Of a stretch of DNA of 64,000 bases, positions 32,968-41,078 are shown piece by piece (position 1 is the first letter of the stretch; the number at the start of each line of letters is the position of its first letter). The notes beneath the pieces are model-generated. The model had not been told where the DNA came from. It saw nothing but the letters and a program-made list of their open reading frames with translations, and ran no database searches. Made by a program: the position numbers and the translations under genes. Source of the stretch: Candidatus Polarisedimenticolaceae bacterium. Lineage in GTDB: Bacteria; Acidobacteriota; Polarisedimenticolia; Polarisedimenticolales; DASRJG01. The stretch is taken from the NCBI GenBank assembly GCA_036376135.1, contig DASVAW010000045.1, forward strand, positions 1 to 64,000. Direction: 5' to 3'.

Positions 32968-33018
32968 GGCCGGAAGATAATGTCGTTCGGGTGGCCGAAT
33001 CCACCGGAAGGAGGAGCG

Positions 33019-33735
33019 ATGCGACGCCTCACCGCCATGCTCTCGGGGATCGGGGTCGCCGCCGCCTGCGGTTTCGCCAGCTGCGCCGCCGACGGCCGGG
33101 AGGGGGGGCGCGGCGACCGCGAGCGGATGGTCGACACCCAGATCGTCGCGCGCGGGGTCAAGGACCGCTGCGTGCTCCAGGCGATGCGCACCGTCCCGCG
33201 GGAGCGGTTCGTCCCGGAATCCCAGCGCGCGTTCGCCTTCGCGGACGGGCCGCTCGCGATCGGCGAGGGGCAGACGATCTCCCAGCCTTACATCGTGGCC
33301 CTGATGACCGAACTGGCGCGGCCCGCACCCGGCCAGAAGGTCCTCGAGGTCGGCACGGGTTCGGGGTACCAGGCCGCGGTGCTCGCCGCGTGTTTCCAGG
33401 AGGTCTTCACGATCGAGATCCTGCCCGACCTCGGCCGGCGTGCCGAGGCGCTCCTCCGGGACCTCGGCGTCTCGAACGTGCGCGTCCGGATCGGCGACGG
33501 CTACGACGGCTGGCCCGAGGCGGCCCCCTTCCACGCGATCGTGGTGACCGCGGCGCCGGACACGATCCCGAAGCCGCTCCTCGAGCAGCTGAAGGTGGGC
33601 GGGCGGCTGGTGATCCCCGTCGGCGTCGCCGATCAGGAGCTCGTCGTGGTCACGCGCACCGCGGAGGGGTTCCGGCGGGAGTCCGTGATCCCCGTCCGGT
33701 TCGTGCCGATGACCGGGAAGGCGGAGCGCGACTAG
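33019..33735 (+). CDS. pcm: protein-L-isoaspartate O-methyltransferase with lipoprotein-like signal
   Basis: Methylates isoaspartyl residues of aged proteins with SAM. 238 residues. The PCMT fold is clear: RERMVDTQIVARGVKDRCVL, QTISQPYIVALMTEL, SAM loop VLEVGTGSGYQAAVLA, AIVVTAAPDTIPKPLLEQL and GGRLVIPVG. The N-terminus (MRRLTAMLSGIGVAAACGFASC) is a signal-like helix ending at Cys17 or Cys22, which suggests export or lipidation; such signal-bearing Pcm homologues are known but their SAM source in the periplasm is unexplained. ATG with GGAGGAG at five bases. Shares the bases CTAG with the convergent CPBP stop. Confidence 0.85.
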   Translation: MRRLTAMLSGIGVAAACGFASCAADGREGGRGDRERMVDTQIVARGVKDRCVLQAMRTVPRERFVPESQRAFAFADGPLAIGEGQTISQPYIVALMTELARPAPGQKVLEVGTGSGYQAAVLAACFQEVFTIEILPDLGRRAEALLRDLGVSNVRVRIGDGYDGWPEAAPFHAIVVTAAPDTIPKPLLEQLKVGGRLVIPVGVADQELVVVTRTAEGFRRESVIPVRFVPMTGKAERD

Positions 33736-34391
33736 GAGACGACGAGGCCCCAGAGGTTGTTCAGCGCGTGGGCGACGATCGGCGCGAAGAGCCCTCCCGT
33801 CCGTTCGCGGAGCACGAACAGGATCGTCGCCAGGACGAAGTAGGCCGGGAGGAGCTCGACGATCCCGTGGACCGCGCTGAACAGGACCGAGGTCATCAGG
33901 TAGGCCCAGCGCACGTCCAGCCGCGAGCGCACCGCCTCGAGGAATCTGCCCCGAAACCACGACTCCTCGACGAACGGGACGAGGCAGGCGCCCCAGAGCA
34001 GCAGGACCGCCGGGGACGGCACGACGCCCCGCAGGTACGCCGCCGTGTCCGGGAGCTTGACGCCCGCCGCCTCCAGCAGCCACGACCACGCGCCGCCGGC
34101 GAGGATCATCGCGACCGCGCCGCCCACCCCCCACCCCAGGTTCCGGCCGGAAGGCCGGAGGCGTGAGGCGAGGCGGCCCCGCTCGGTCGCGACGAGCCAG
34201 CCGAGGCCGAGCACGTGCGGCCCGAGGACGAACCACGCCCCGACCTCCGGAGCGGCCGCCGCGGCGAGGAGCGTCTCGCGGTTGGGGAACACCACGGCGG
34301 CGAGCACGATCCCCCCGAACAGCAGGGATTCGAGTCCCAGCCACAACCCCAGCGAGACCCAACCCCGACCCCAGCGCGGCCCGTCGTCCAT
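33732..34391 (-). CDS. CPBP-family intramembrane metalloprotease
   Basis: 219 residues with six to seven transmembrane helices. The CPBP/Abi motifs are FVEESWFRGRFLEAVRSRL (E-E-x-x-x-R), SVLFSAVHGIVELLPAY (F-x-x-x-H) and PIVAHALNNLWG (H-x-x-x-N). The family includes Rce1-like CAAX proteases and bacteriocin-immunity Abi proteins; no bacteriocin gene is nearby, so the substrate is unknown. It diverges from proS; the 54-bp gap carries the TATAAT of proS. Confidence 0.88.
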   Translation of the reverse strand: MDDGPRWGRGWVSLGLWLGLESLLFGGIVLAAVVFPNRETLLAAAAAPEVGAWFVLGPHVLGLGWLVATERGRLASRLRPSGRNLGWGVGGAVAMILAGGAWSWLLEAAGVKLPDTAAYLRGVVPSPAVLLLWGACLVPFVEESWFRGRFLEAVRSRLDVRWAYLMTSVLFSAVHGIVELLPAYFVLATILFVLRERTGGLFAPIVAHALNNLWGLVVS

Positions 34392-34413
34392 GCGTTCCCC
34401 TCCGTGGTGTCCC

Positions 34414-34419
34414 TATAAT
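34414..34419 (+). promoter_or_regulatory. consensus -10 box of proS
   Basis: TATAAT lies 26 bases before the proS ATG in a gap otherwise rich in G and C; no clear -35 can be seen 16-18 bases upstream. A GGAAGG ribosome site (34437-34442) precedes the start codon, so this gene has an ordinary leader. Confidence 0.5.
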
Positions 34420-34445
34420 GCGCGCTTCTCTCGAAAGGAAGGGCC

Positions 34446-35927
34446 ATGGCCAAGCTGATCACCCCCCGCGCCGAGGACTACTCGCGCTGGTACACCGACG
34501 TCGTCACGCAGGCGAAGATGGCCGACTACTCGCCGGTCAAGGGGTGCATGGTCATCCGGCCGCACGGCTACGCGCTCTGGGAGAACATGCAGCAGGCGCT
34601 CGACCGGATGTTCAAGGACACCGGCCACGAAAACTGCTACTTCCCGCTATTCATCCCGAAGTCGTTCCTCGCCAAGGAAGCGCAGCACGTCGAGGGGTTC
34701 GCCAAGGAGTGCGCGATCGTCACGCACTCCCGGCTGATGGCGACGGAGATCGACGGCAAACCGGCGCTCGTCCCCGATCCGGCGAGCAGGCTCGAGGAGG
34801 AGCTGATCATCCGCCCCACCTCCGAGACGATCATCTACTCGATGTTCGCGAAGTGGGTGCAGTCGTACCGCGACCTCCCGATCAAGATCAACCAGTGGGC
34901 GAACATCGTCCGCTGGGAGATGCGCACCCGGCTGTTCCTGCGCACGACCGAGTTCCTCTGGCAGGAGGGGCACACGGCGCACACCTCCTTCGAGGAGGCG
35001 CAGGAGGAGGTCCTGCGCATGCTCGACGTCTACGCGACCTTCGCCGAGGAGTGGATGGCGGTCCCGGTGCTCAAGGGCGCCAAGACCGAGAAGGAGAAGT
35101 TCGCCGGGGCGCACAGGACCTACTGCATCGAGGCGCTGATGCAGGACAACAAGGCGCTGCAGGCGGGGACCTCCCACCATCTCGGCCAGAACTTCGCGAA
35201 GGCGTTCGACCTCAAGTACCAGGACGAGTCGGGGACCTGGCAACACGCCTGGAACACGTCGTGGGGGGTTTCCACCCGCCTGATCGGCGCGATCATCATG
35301 GCCCACGGCGACGACAACGGCCTCGTGCTGCCCCCCAAGCTCGCCCCGGTCCAGGTCGCGATCGTCCCGATCTGGAAGGGAAACGATCCCGTCGACCGGA
35401 TCCTCGGCGTCGCGCGCGAGGTGGAGGGTCGGCTGAAGAAGGCGGGGATCAAGGTCAAGGTCGACGCCCGCGACAACCTCTCCCCCGGGTTCAAGTTCAA
35501 CGAGTGGGAGATGCTCGGCGTTCCCGTGCGCATCGAGATCGGCCCGAAGGACGTCGAGAAGGGCTCGGTCGTCTGCGTCAAGCGCCCGAACCGCGCCAAG
35601 AGCTTCGTCCCGATGGGAGAGCTCGAGCCCGCGGTCGCGCGCCTGCTCGACGAGATCCAGAAGGAGATGTTCGAGGCGGCGAAGGCGCGGCGCGACGCGG
35701 CGACCTTCGTGATCGACTCCTACGACGCCTTCAAGGAGCGCAACGACTCGACCGGAGGGTTCCTCCTCGCCCACCACTGCGGCGAGACCGCCTGCGAGAC
35801 GGCGATCCACGAGGAGACGAAGGCGACGATCCGCTGCATCGCGTTCGACGTGCCGGAGGAGAAGGGGGTCTGCGTGCGCTGCGGGAACCCTTCGGAGCGA
35901 CGGGTCCACTTCGCGAAGGCGTATTGA
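34446..35927 (+). CDS. proS: prolyl-tRNA synthetase, archaeal/eukaryotic-like type
   Basis: Charges tRNA-Pro. 493 residues, the length of the type that lacks the bacterial INS editing domain. Class II motifs: motif 1 around VKGCMVIRPHGYALWE, motif 2 ANIVRWEMRTRLFLRTTEF, motif 3 STRLIGAIIMAHGDDNGLVL; the anticodon-binding domain (LAPVQVAIVPI) and the C-terminal zinc-binding domain with HHCGETACE and VCVRCGNP follow, ending with Tyr, as in this type. Such ProRS enzymes occur in several bacterial phyla alongside archaea and eukaryotes. Confidence 0.96.
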   Translation: MAKLITPRAEDYSRWYTDVVTQAKMADYSPVKGCMVIRPHGYALWENMQQALDRMFKDTGHENCYFPLFIPKSFLAKEAQHVEGFAKECAIVTHSRLMATEIDGKPALVPDPASRLEEELIIRPTSETIIYSMFAKWVQSYRDLPIKINQWANIVRWEMRTRLFLRTTEFLWQEGHTAHTSFEEAQEEVLRMLDVYATFAEEWMAVPVLKGAKTEKEKFAGAHRTYCIEALMQDNKALQAGTSHHLGQNFAKAFDLKYQDESGTWQHAWNTSWGVSTRLIGAIIMAHGDDNGLVLPPKLAPVQVAIVPIWKGNDPVDRILGVAREVEGRLKKAGIKVKVDARDNLSPGFKFNEWEMLGVPVRIEIGPKDVEKGSVVCVKRPNRAKSFVPMGELEPAVARLLDEIQKEMFEAAKARRDAATFVIDSYDAFKERNDSTGGFLLAHHCGETACETAIHEETKATIRCIAFDVPEEKGVCVRCGNPSERRVHFAKAY

Positions 35928-35933
35928 CCGGGG

Positions 35934-36566
35934 TCAGAGCCCCTTGATCAGGCGGAAGGTCATGTCCGCCTGGAAGTCGCAGGGGACCGGGACGCCGTCG
36001 CGCAGCGCGGGGAAGAACCGCCACTTGATCACCGCCTCCATCGCGGCGCTGCCGAAGCCGGCGTAGTGCGCCTGCCCCCAGTCCCCGACCCGATCCCAGT
36101 CCCAGTAGATCACCGTGCCCTTCGGCCCGACGGTGGCGAGCACGAGGATGTCCTTCTCGAGCCCGGCGAGCCGGCCCGCCTCCGGGTAAGCCGGAGCCGC
36201 GCTCTCGAGGAGGACCGGCGGCGTCACGTCTTCCTCGCAGCGCGCCAGGACGTCCACCCCGGGCATCGGTCGCGGGACCGGGAGCGCCGCCCTGACCGTC
36301 GACCACAGTTCGGGCGAGGGGCCGAGCTTGAGGAAGCTCTTGAACGCGCCGACGGCGTCCCGTCCCCGGTCTTGCGACGCGAGGGCGACGATCCGCCAAC
36401 CGTGCAGCGCGGGGTTCTTCTTGTCCTCGCGGATCGCCTCTCGAAGCAGGTCATCCGCCTGCGCCGGCTGTCCCGCGGCGATCAACGCGCGGGCGCGGTC
36501 GCAGGGCTCGCACGCCGCCGCGCAGGTCGTCACGAGGAGTCCGACGATCCACGTAGTTCCGCGCAC
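35934..36566 (-). CDS. lipoprotein with TPR-like part and TonB C-terminal-type domain
   Basis: 210 residues. Signal peptide with lipobox-like TTCAAAC (Cys at 15 or 19), a helical TPR-like unit (RALIAAGQPAQADDLLREAI, LHGWRIVALASQDRGRDAVG), then a TonB-C-like domain (PPVLLESAAPAYPEAGRLAG, KDILVLATVGPKGTVIYWDW, EAVIKWRFFPALRDGVPV) with the P-x-Y-P and W-x-F-x-P motifs of TonB-type proteins. No ExbB/ExbD or TonB receptor is in the window. The gene overlaps the end of the SGNH gene upstream by 37 bp, implying a shared transcript. Confidence 0.75.
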   Translation of the reverse strand: MRGTTWIVGLLVTTCAAACEPCDRARALIAAGQPAQADDLLREAIREDKKNPALHGWRIVALASQDRGRDAVGAFKSFLKLGPSPELWSTVRAALPVPRPMPGVDVLARCEEDVTPPVLLESAAPAYPEAGRLAGLEKDILVLATVGPKGTVIYWDWDRVGDWGQAHYAGFGSAAMEAVIKWRFFPALRDGVPVPCDFQADMTFRLIKGL

Positions 36567-37693
36567 CCTCGTCCTCCGATCGTCTCCCCCGCGAGCCGGT
36601 GCCCGGCCTCGTTCCAGTGGCCGGCCCCGGGCGAGGTGTTCGGGAAGCCGTGCAGGAAAGTCCCCCTCCGCGTCGCGTTCTCCTGGAAGATACCGCCGAG
36701 CGGAACGACCGGGAACCCCTCGCGCTCCCCGAGCCTCGCGACCCGGCGATCCGCCTCGAGGAGATCGGGAACGCCGATCCGCCTCGCCGTCGCTTCGCGT
36801 TTCGCCGGATCGGGATCGACCTGCGCCCCGACCGTCGCGGTCGCGACCCAGAACGCAGCTCCGCGATCGCGGGACTCACGGTGCATCGCGGCGAGCATCG
36901 CCTCGGTGACCGCCCACGCCTCGTCCCACGGCGCCGGTGGGTTCGGAAGGAACGGCGCGTCGTCGAGCCCCGCCTCCCCCCCCTGCGACGAGGCGATCGC
37001 CCCGGCGCGGCGCGCGTTCTTCGCCTCGTTGAGCAGCTGCAGGACGCGCGAGTGGTCGATGAGCGCGTAGCCGAGACGCCACAGGGCGGACTTGCGCTTC
37101 AGGAACGCAGGCTCCCTGCGGAAGGCGTCGTCGAGGACGAGATCCCCGTCGCGCTGGACGAAGTAGGGCTTGAGCGGGTCGCGCTCGAGGGCGCGCAGGT
37201 TGTTGCGCAGGTCGTTGTAGGGAAGGAACAGCACGAGGACCGCGTCCGGCGACCATTCCCACACCCGCGTGCGCAGCGTCTGCAGCTCCTGCGCGGTCCC
37301 GTACCCGCTGGCGCCGAAGTTGAGGACCTCGACCTTCCTCCCGAGGCATCGCTCGAGCTCGCGCCCGGCGACCGCCCAGAAGGTCGCGTCGAGATCGACC
37401 TCGCGGGCCTCCGCGTAGGAGTCGCCGAGCACGGCGAGGCGGAAGACCCCTTCGGGCTTCACGCGCGCGACCGGGCGGTCGCGGCGGCCGTCGGCGTGGA
37501 TCTCGACCCACGCGTCGCCCTCCCTGGTGTACCGCCCCGACGCTCCCGGCCGCAGCGCCGCGCCCCGGTCGTCGTCGACCCGCTCGAAGCTCGGGTAGGC
37601 GATCCCGGCGACCCGGAGGCCGATCTCCCCCAGCAGGAGCGCGACGACGAGCGATCCCGCGACGAGCAGGGCGGCCGCGAGCGCGCGCTTCAC
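36530..37693 (-). CDS. SGNH/GDSL-family membrane-anchored hydrolase (copy B)
   Basis: 387 residues. N-terminal membrane anchor (AAALLVAGSLVVALLLGEIG), then an SGNH-hydrolase core: FRLAVLGDSYAEAREVDLD (Ser nucleophile in GDS), VEVLNFGASGYGTAQELQTL (Gly block), VLVLFLPYNDLRNNLRALER (Asn block) and HWNEAGHRLAGETI (Asp/His block, with N instead of D before the His region). Members O-acetylate or de-acetylate extracellular glycans. The GTG overlaps the stop of the paralogue upstream (GTGA). Pairwise, 36530 and 37690 share nearly every motif, so they arose by tandem duplication. Confidence 0.82.
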   Translation of the reverse strand: MKRALAAALLVAGSLVVALLLGEIGLRVAGIAYPSFERVDDDRGAALRPGASGRYTREGDAWVEIHADGRRDRPVARVKPEGVFRLAVLGDSYAEAREVDLDATFWAVAGRELERCLGRKVEVLNFGASGYGTAQELQTLRTRVWEWSPDAVLVLFLPYNDLRNNLRALERDPLKPYFVQRDGDLVLDDAFRREPAFLKRKSALWRLGYALIDHSRVLQLLNEAKNARRAGAIASSQGGEAGLDDAPFLPNPPAPWDEAWAVTEAMLAAMHRESRDRGAAFWVATATVGAQVDPDPAKREATARRIGVPDLLEADRRVARLGEREGFPVVPLGGIFQENATRRGTFLHGFPNTSPGAGHWNEAGHRLAGETIGGRGCAELRGSSDSS

Positions 37694-38844
37694 GGGAGGA
37701 ACCGCGACGGCTGCGCGCACACGCGGGAGGCGATCGCTTCGGCGACCGCGCGATGCCCGTCCGCGTTCCAGTGCCCCGTCCCGAGGCGGGTGTTCGGAAA
37801 GCCGTGGAAGAACGTGCCGGTGCGGGCCGCCTCGTCGGCGAGGATCGGGGCGAGGGCGACGTACGGCAGATCCAGGCGCGCGGCGAGCGCCTCCAGGCGG
37901 CGCTCGGGGGCAAGCGGCTCGCCCCCGGCGACGACGCGTTTCCCGGGATCGGGGTCGACCTGCACCCCGGCGGTCGCCGAGACGAGCCAGAACCGCGCAC
38001 CCTGCCCCGCGCTCTCCCTTGCCGCGGCCTCGATCAGCGCCTCGGTCACCGACCACGCGTTCGCCCACGCCGCAGGGGGGTCCGCGAGGAACACCTCCGG
38101 GGACAACCCCGCCTCGAAGGCGCCGCCCGCGGGAGCGGGAGGGGCCTTCAGGGCGAGCAGGAGCTGCACGACGCGCGAGTGCTCCACGAGGGCGTGTTTG
38201 AGGCGCTCCCTCGCGCTACCGATCTCGCGGATCCGGAGGGTCTCCCGGAAGGCGACGTCCTCCTCGAGGGCGCCGTCGCGGAGGACGAAATACGGACGCC
38301 CCGGATCCCCCTCGAGCTCGCGCACGTTGTTGCGGAGGTCGTTGGTCGGGACGACGAGCAGAAGGACGACGTCCGGAGCGTACGCCCGGACCTTCGTGCG
38401 CAATGCCACGAGCTCCTGCGCGGTTCCCCAGCCGCTCACCCCGAAGTTGAGGACCTCGACCTTCCGGCTTCCCGCGGCGCCGCACGCTTCCAGCGCGGGG
38501 CCGAGCTTCCGGAAGAAGGTCTCCTCGATCTCGACCTGCGCGGCTTCCGCGAACGAATCCCCGAGCACGGCGACGCGAACGACCCCCGGAGGCTTCGCGA
38601 TCGCGTGATCGACGTCGCGCATTCCGGCGGCGTTGACGCGAAGGCGCGCGTGCCCCTCACGGGACTGCAGGCCGTCTGCGCCGGGGCGAAGGGAGGTGCC
38701 GGTGTCGCGGTCGTGGCGATAGGGTATCGGAGCGGACAGGCGCGCGAGGCGCAGGACTCCCTCGGCGAGGACGGCCCCGGCGATCGTCCCCGCCGCGACG
38801 AGCGCGGCGGCGGCGAGCGCCCGCTTTCCCGCGCCCGCCGCCAT
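37690..38844 (-). CDS. SGNH/GDSL-family membrane-anchored hydrolase (copy A)
   Basis: 384 residues and a paralogue of the next gene. N-terminal anchor (AAAALVAAGTIAGAVLAEGV), VRVAVLGDSFAEAAQVEIEE, VEVLNFGVSGWGTAQELVAL, LLVVPTNDLRNNVRELEGDP, and HWNADGHRAVAEAI, the last with the usual D-G-H catalytic pair. The catalytic block order (GDS, G-x-S/N, N-D-x-x-N, D-x-H) is that of AlgX/AlgJ- or DltD-like acyltransferases/esterases. Role in modifying a surface polysaccharide or peptidoglycan is likely but unproven. It lies 3 bp from the gap2 stop, so co-transcription with the gap genes is possible. Confidence 0.82.
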   Translation of the reverse strand: MAAGAGKRALAAAALVAAGTIAGAVLAEGVLRLARLSAPIPYRHDRDTGTSLRPGADGLQSREGHARLRVNAAGMRDVDHAIAKPPGVVRVAVLGDSFAEAAQVEIEETFFRKLGPALEACGAAGSRKVEVLNFGVSGWGTAQELVALRTKVRAYAPDVVLLLVVPTNDLRNNVRELEGDPGRPYFVLRDGALEEDVAFRETLRIREIGSARERLKHALVEHSRVVQLLLALKAPPAPAGGAFEAGLSPEVFLADPPAAWANAWSVTEALIEAAARESAGQGARFWLVSATAGVQVDPDPGKRVVAGGEPLAPERRLEALAARLDLPYVALAPILADEAARTGTFFHGFPNTRLGTGHWNADGHRAVAEAIASRVCAQPSRFLP

Positions 38845-38847
38845 CGA

Positions 38848-39861
38848 TCAGCGCATGTCCGCGAGTTTCCGGATCAGGTCGACGACCCGGCAGCTGTATC
38901 CCCACTCGTTGTCGTACCAGGTGATGGTCTTGACCAGGGTGCCGCCGAGGACCCGCGTCGACGGGGCGTCGAAGATCGCCGAGTGCTCGTTCTGGATGAT
39001 GTCCGACGAGACGATCGGCTCCTCGCTGTACTCCAGGACCCCGGCGAGCGGCGGCGTCGAGGCCGCCCGCTTCATCGCGGCGTTGACCTGCTCGACGGTC
39101 GCGGGCTTCTCGAGCTCGGCGACGAGGTCGACGATCGAGCCGTCGGGAACGGGGACGCGCATCGCGATGCCGTCGAGCTTCCCCTTCAGGGCGGGCAGCA
39201 CCTTCCCGACCGCGCGGGCGGCGCCCGTGGTCGTCGGGATGATGTTCTCGTTCGCCGCACGCGAACGCCGCAGGTCCTTGTGGGGGACGTCGGCGAGGCG
39301 CTGGTCGTTGGTGTACGCGTGCACCGTCGTGATGTATCCCTTCACGATCCCGAAGTTCTCGTGCAGGACCTTCGCGACCGGCGCGAGGCAGTTCGTCGTG
39401 CACGAGGCGTTCGAGATGATCCGGTGCTCGGGGCGCAGGCTGTCGTCGTTGACCCCGAAGACGATCGTCGCGTCGACCTCGTCCTTGGCGGGGACCGTCA
39501 GGATCACCCGCCCCGCCCCCGCCTGGAGGTGGAGCGCGCACTCCTCCTTCGACCGGAACTTCCCCGTCGCCTCGACGACGATGTCGATCCCCATCTCCCC
39601 CCACGGGAGCTTCGCGGGGTCCTTCTGCTGAATCATCGTGACCGTCTGACGGCCCGCGTGCATCTTCCCGTCCGCGATCGTCACCGTCCCGGGGAACTTC
39701 CCGAAGACGGTGTCGAACCGCGTGAGGTAGGCGAGCTGCTCGGGCGGCGTGATGTCGTTGATCGCGACGACCTGGACGTCGTCGCGGGAGGAGAGCAGCC
39801 GGAAGACCGAGCGTCCGATCCGGCCGAACCCGTTGATCGCGACCTTGGGCACCTTGGCCAT
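38848..39861 (-). CDS. gap: glyceraldehyde-3-phosphate dehydrogenase (copy 2)
   Basis: Oxidises glyceraldehyde 3-phosphate with NAD(P) and phosphate to 1,3-bisphosphoglycerate. 337 residues: VAINGFGRIGRSVFRLL (dinucleotide loop), SNASCTTNCLAPVAKVL with catalytic Cys154, TTVHAYTNDQRLAD with His181, and the C-terminal YDNEWGYSCRVVDLIRKLA. Classical sequence throughout, in contrast to copy 1 upstream. ATG at 39861, five bases after the copy 1 stop. Both share a promoter at 40935-40964. Confidence 0.94.
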   Translation of the reverse strand: MAKVPKVAINGFGRIGRSVFRLLSSRDDVQVVAINDITPPEQLAYLTRFDTVFGKFPGTVTIADGKMHAGRQTVTMIQQKDPAKLPWGEMGIDIVVEATGKFRSKEECALHLQAGAGRVILTVPAKDEVDATIVFGVNDDSLRPEHRIISNASCTTNCLAPVAKVLHENFGIVKGYITTVHAYTNDQRLADVPHKDLRRSRAANENIIPTTTGAARAVGKVLPALKGKLDGIAMRVPVPDGSIVDLVAELEKPATVEQVNAAMKRAASTPPLAGVLEYSEEPIVSSDIIQNEHSAIFDAPSTRVLGGTLVKTITWYDNEWGYSCRVVDLIRKLADMR

Positions 39862-39866
39862 CGCCC

Positions 39867-40892
39867 TCACCTCCCCGCCGGAAGCGCGGTCTCGAACGCG
39901 GACAGCTTGAGGACCAGCTCGACCACGCGCGAGGCGTACCCCCATCCGTTGTCGTACCAGGTGATCGTCTTCAGGAGGTTTCCGCCGAGGACGGCGGTCG
40001 AAAGGCCGTCGAAGACGGCCGAGTGCGTGTTCCCGATCACGTCCGACGAGACGACCGGCTGGTCGGTGTACTCGATGACGCTCCGGTACCGGGTCGCCGC
40101 GGCCGACTTCACGACCTCGTTGACCTCCTCCACGGCGACGGGCCGCTTCATCAGCGTGACGAGGTCCACCGTCGACCCGTCGGGGACGGGCACGTTCAGC
40201 GCCATGCCGTCGAGGCGCCCCTTCAGCTCGGGGAGGATCCGCTCGACGACCTGCGGCGAGAACGTGGTCGTGGGGATGATGTTCTCCGCCGCCGCCCGCG
40301 AGCGGCGCATCTCGGTGTGCGGGACGTCGGCGAGGCGCTGGTCGTTCGTGTAGGCGTGGACCGTCGTCATGAAGCCCTTCTCGATGCCGAAGGCGTCGTT
40401 GAGGACCTTGCAGATCGGCGCCAGCGCGTTGGCGGTGCAGGACGCGTTGCTCACGATGCGCGAGTCCGGGGTGAGGATGTGGTCGTTGACTCCCATCACG
40501 ACCAGCGCGTCGATCTCGTCGCGGGGCGGGACGGTGAGGATCACCCGCTTCGCCCCCTTGTCGAGGTGCCGCTGGAGGGTCTCCCGCGTCCGGTACTGGC
40601 CGGTGGCCTCGACCACGATGTCGCAGCCGAGCTCCCCCCATTCCACGTCGCCCGGGGCCTTCTTCTGGAGGATCCGGATCTGGCGGCCCTTGCAGTACAT
40701 GCTGTCGCCGGTGACCCAGACCGGCTCGCGGAAACGTCCGTGGACCGTGTCGAACTTGAGGAGGTACTCGAGCGCCTTGGGATCCGCGATGTCGACGATC
40801 GCGGCGATCTCCACGTCCGACCGGTCGTAGAGGATGCGGAAGACGTTGCGGCCGATGCGGCCGAAGCCCATCAGTCCGATGCGAATCGCCAT
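39867..40892 (-). CDS. gap: glyceraldehyde-3-phosphate dehydrogenase (copy 1)
   Basis: 341 residues, about half identical by eye to copy 2. RIGLMGFGRIGRNVFRILYD at the start, Cys152 in SNASCTANALAPICKVL, His179 in TTVHAYTNDQRLAD, NGWGYASRVVELVLKLS near the end. The active-site motif is SCTAN instead of SCTTN, which is rare; the substituted Thr normally contacts the phosphate of the substrate. Asp34 in the AAIVDIADPKALEYL region suggests NAD preference. Likely an isoenzyme for a different flux direction or cofactor. First gene after the operator/promoter at 40920-40964. Confidence 0.9.
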   Translation of the reverse strand: MAIRIGLMGFGRIGRNVFRILYDRSDVEIAAIVDIADPKALEYLLKFDTVHGRFREPVWVTGDSMYCKGRQIRILQKKAPGDVEWGELGCDIVVEATGQYRTRETLQRHLDKGAKRVILTVPPRDEIDALVVMGVNDHILTPDSRIVSNASCTANALAPICKVLNDAFGIEKGFMTTVHAYTNDQRLADVPHTEMRRSRAAAENIIPTTTFSPQVVERILPELKGRLDGMALNVPVPDGSTVDLVTLMKRPVAVEEVNEVVKSAAATRYRSVIEYTDQPVVSSDVIGNTHSAVFDGLSTAVLGGNLLKTITWYDNGWGYASRVVELVLKLSAFETALPAGR

Positions 40893-40919
40893 GGTTTCGC
40901 TCTCCGGAAGAAGGAGTCC

Positions 40920-40964
40920 GCTTCGAGTCGAAGCAGTCTAGGAGCACGGGCGGAGCGGCTGCAA
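40920..40964 (-). promoter_or_regulatory. gap operon promoter with a perfect palindromic operator
   Basis: On the minus strand, -35 TTGCAG (40964-40959) is 18 bp from -10 TAGACT (40940-40935). Just after it, bases 40934-40920 form the perfect 7-1-7 palindrome GCTTCGA-C-TCGAAGC, lying across the predicted transcription start near 40929. A dyad at this place is typical of a repressor operator. The gap ATG follows at 40892 with GGAGAG upstream. Bases 40965-40990 up to the insertion sequence show nothing else. Confidence 0.55.
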
Positions 40965-40990
40965 CCGGCCGGCGTCAAGGCGTCCCTATA

Positions 40991-41013
40991 CATGGTGGTG
41001 CGGACCGTGTTGA
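40991..41013 (+). repeat. left terminal inverted repeat of the IS
   Basis: 23 bp; its inner part reads CGTGTTGA at 41006-41013, matched in inverted orientation by TCAACACG at 42348-42355. The three mismatches to the right repeat are at 40993, 41003 and 41005. The repeat ends 66 bp before the transposase stop codon. Confidence 0.85.
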
Positions 41014-41078
41014 ACCAGGGGTGACGCCGCCACATGGGGCCGTGCGCCAGAACGCTTGCGGCGTCGGTCTGGGCCCGG

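Noticed and set aside
30605-33004. 799-codon minus-strand frame reading upstream of the AsmA-like gene
   Set aside because: The AsmA-like protein begins at 31990; the upstream part lies out of frame over the patatin gene.
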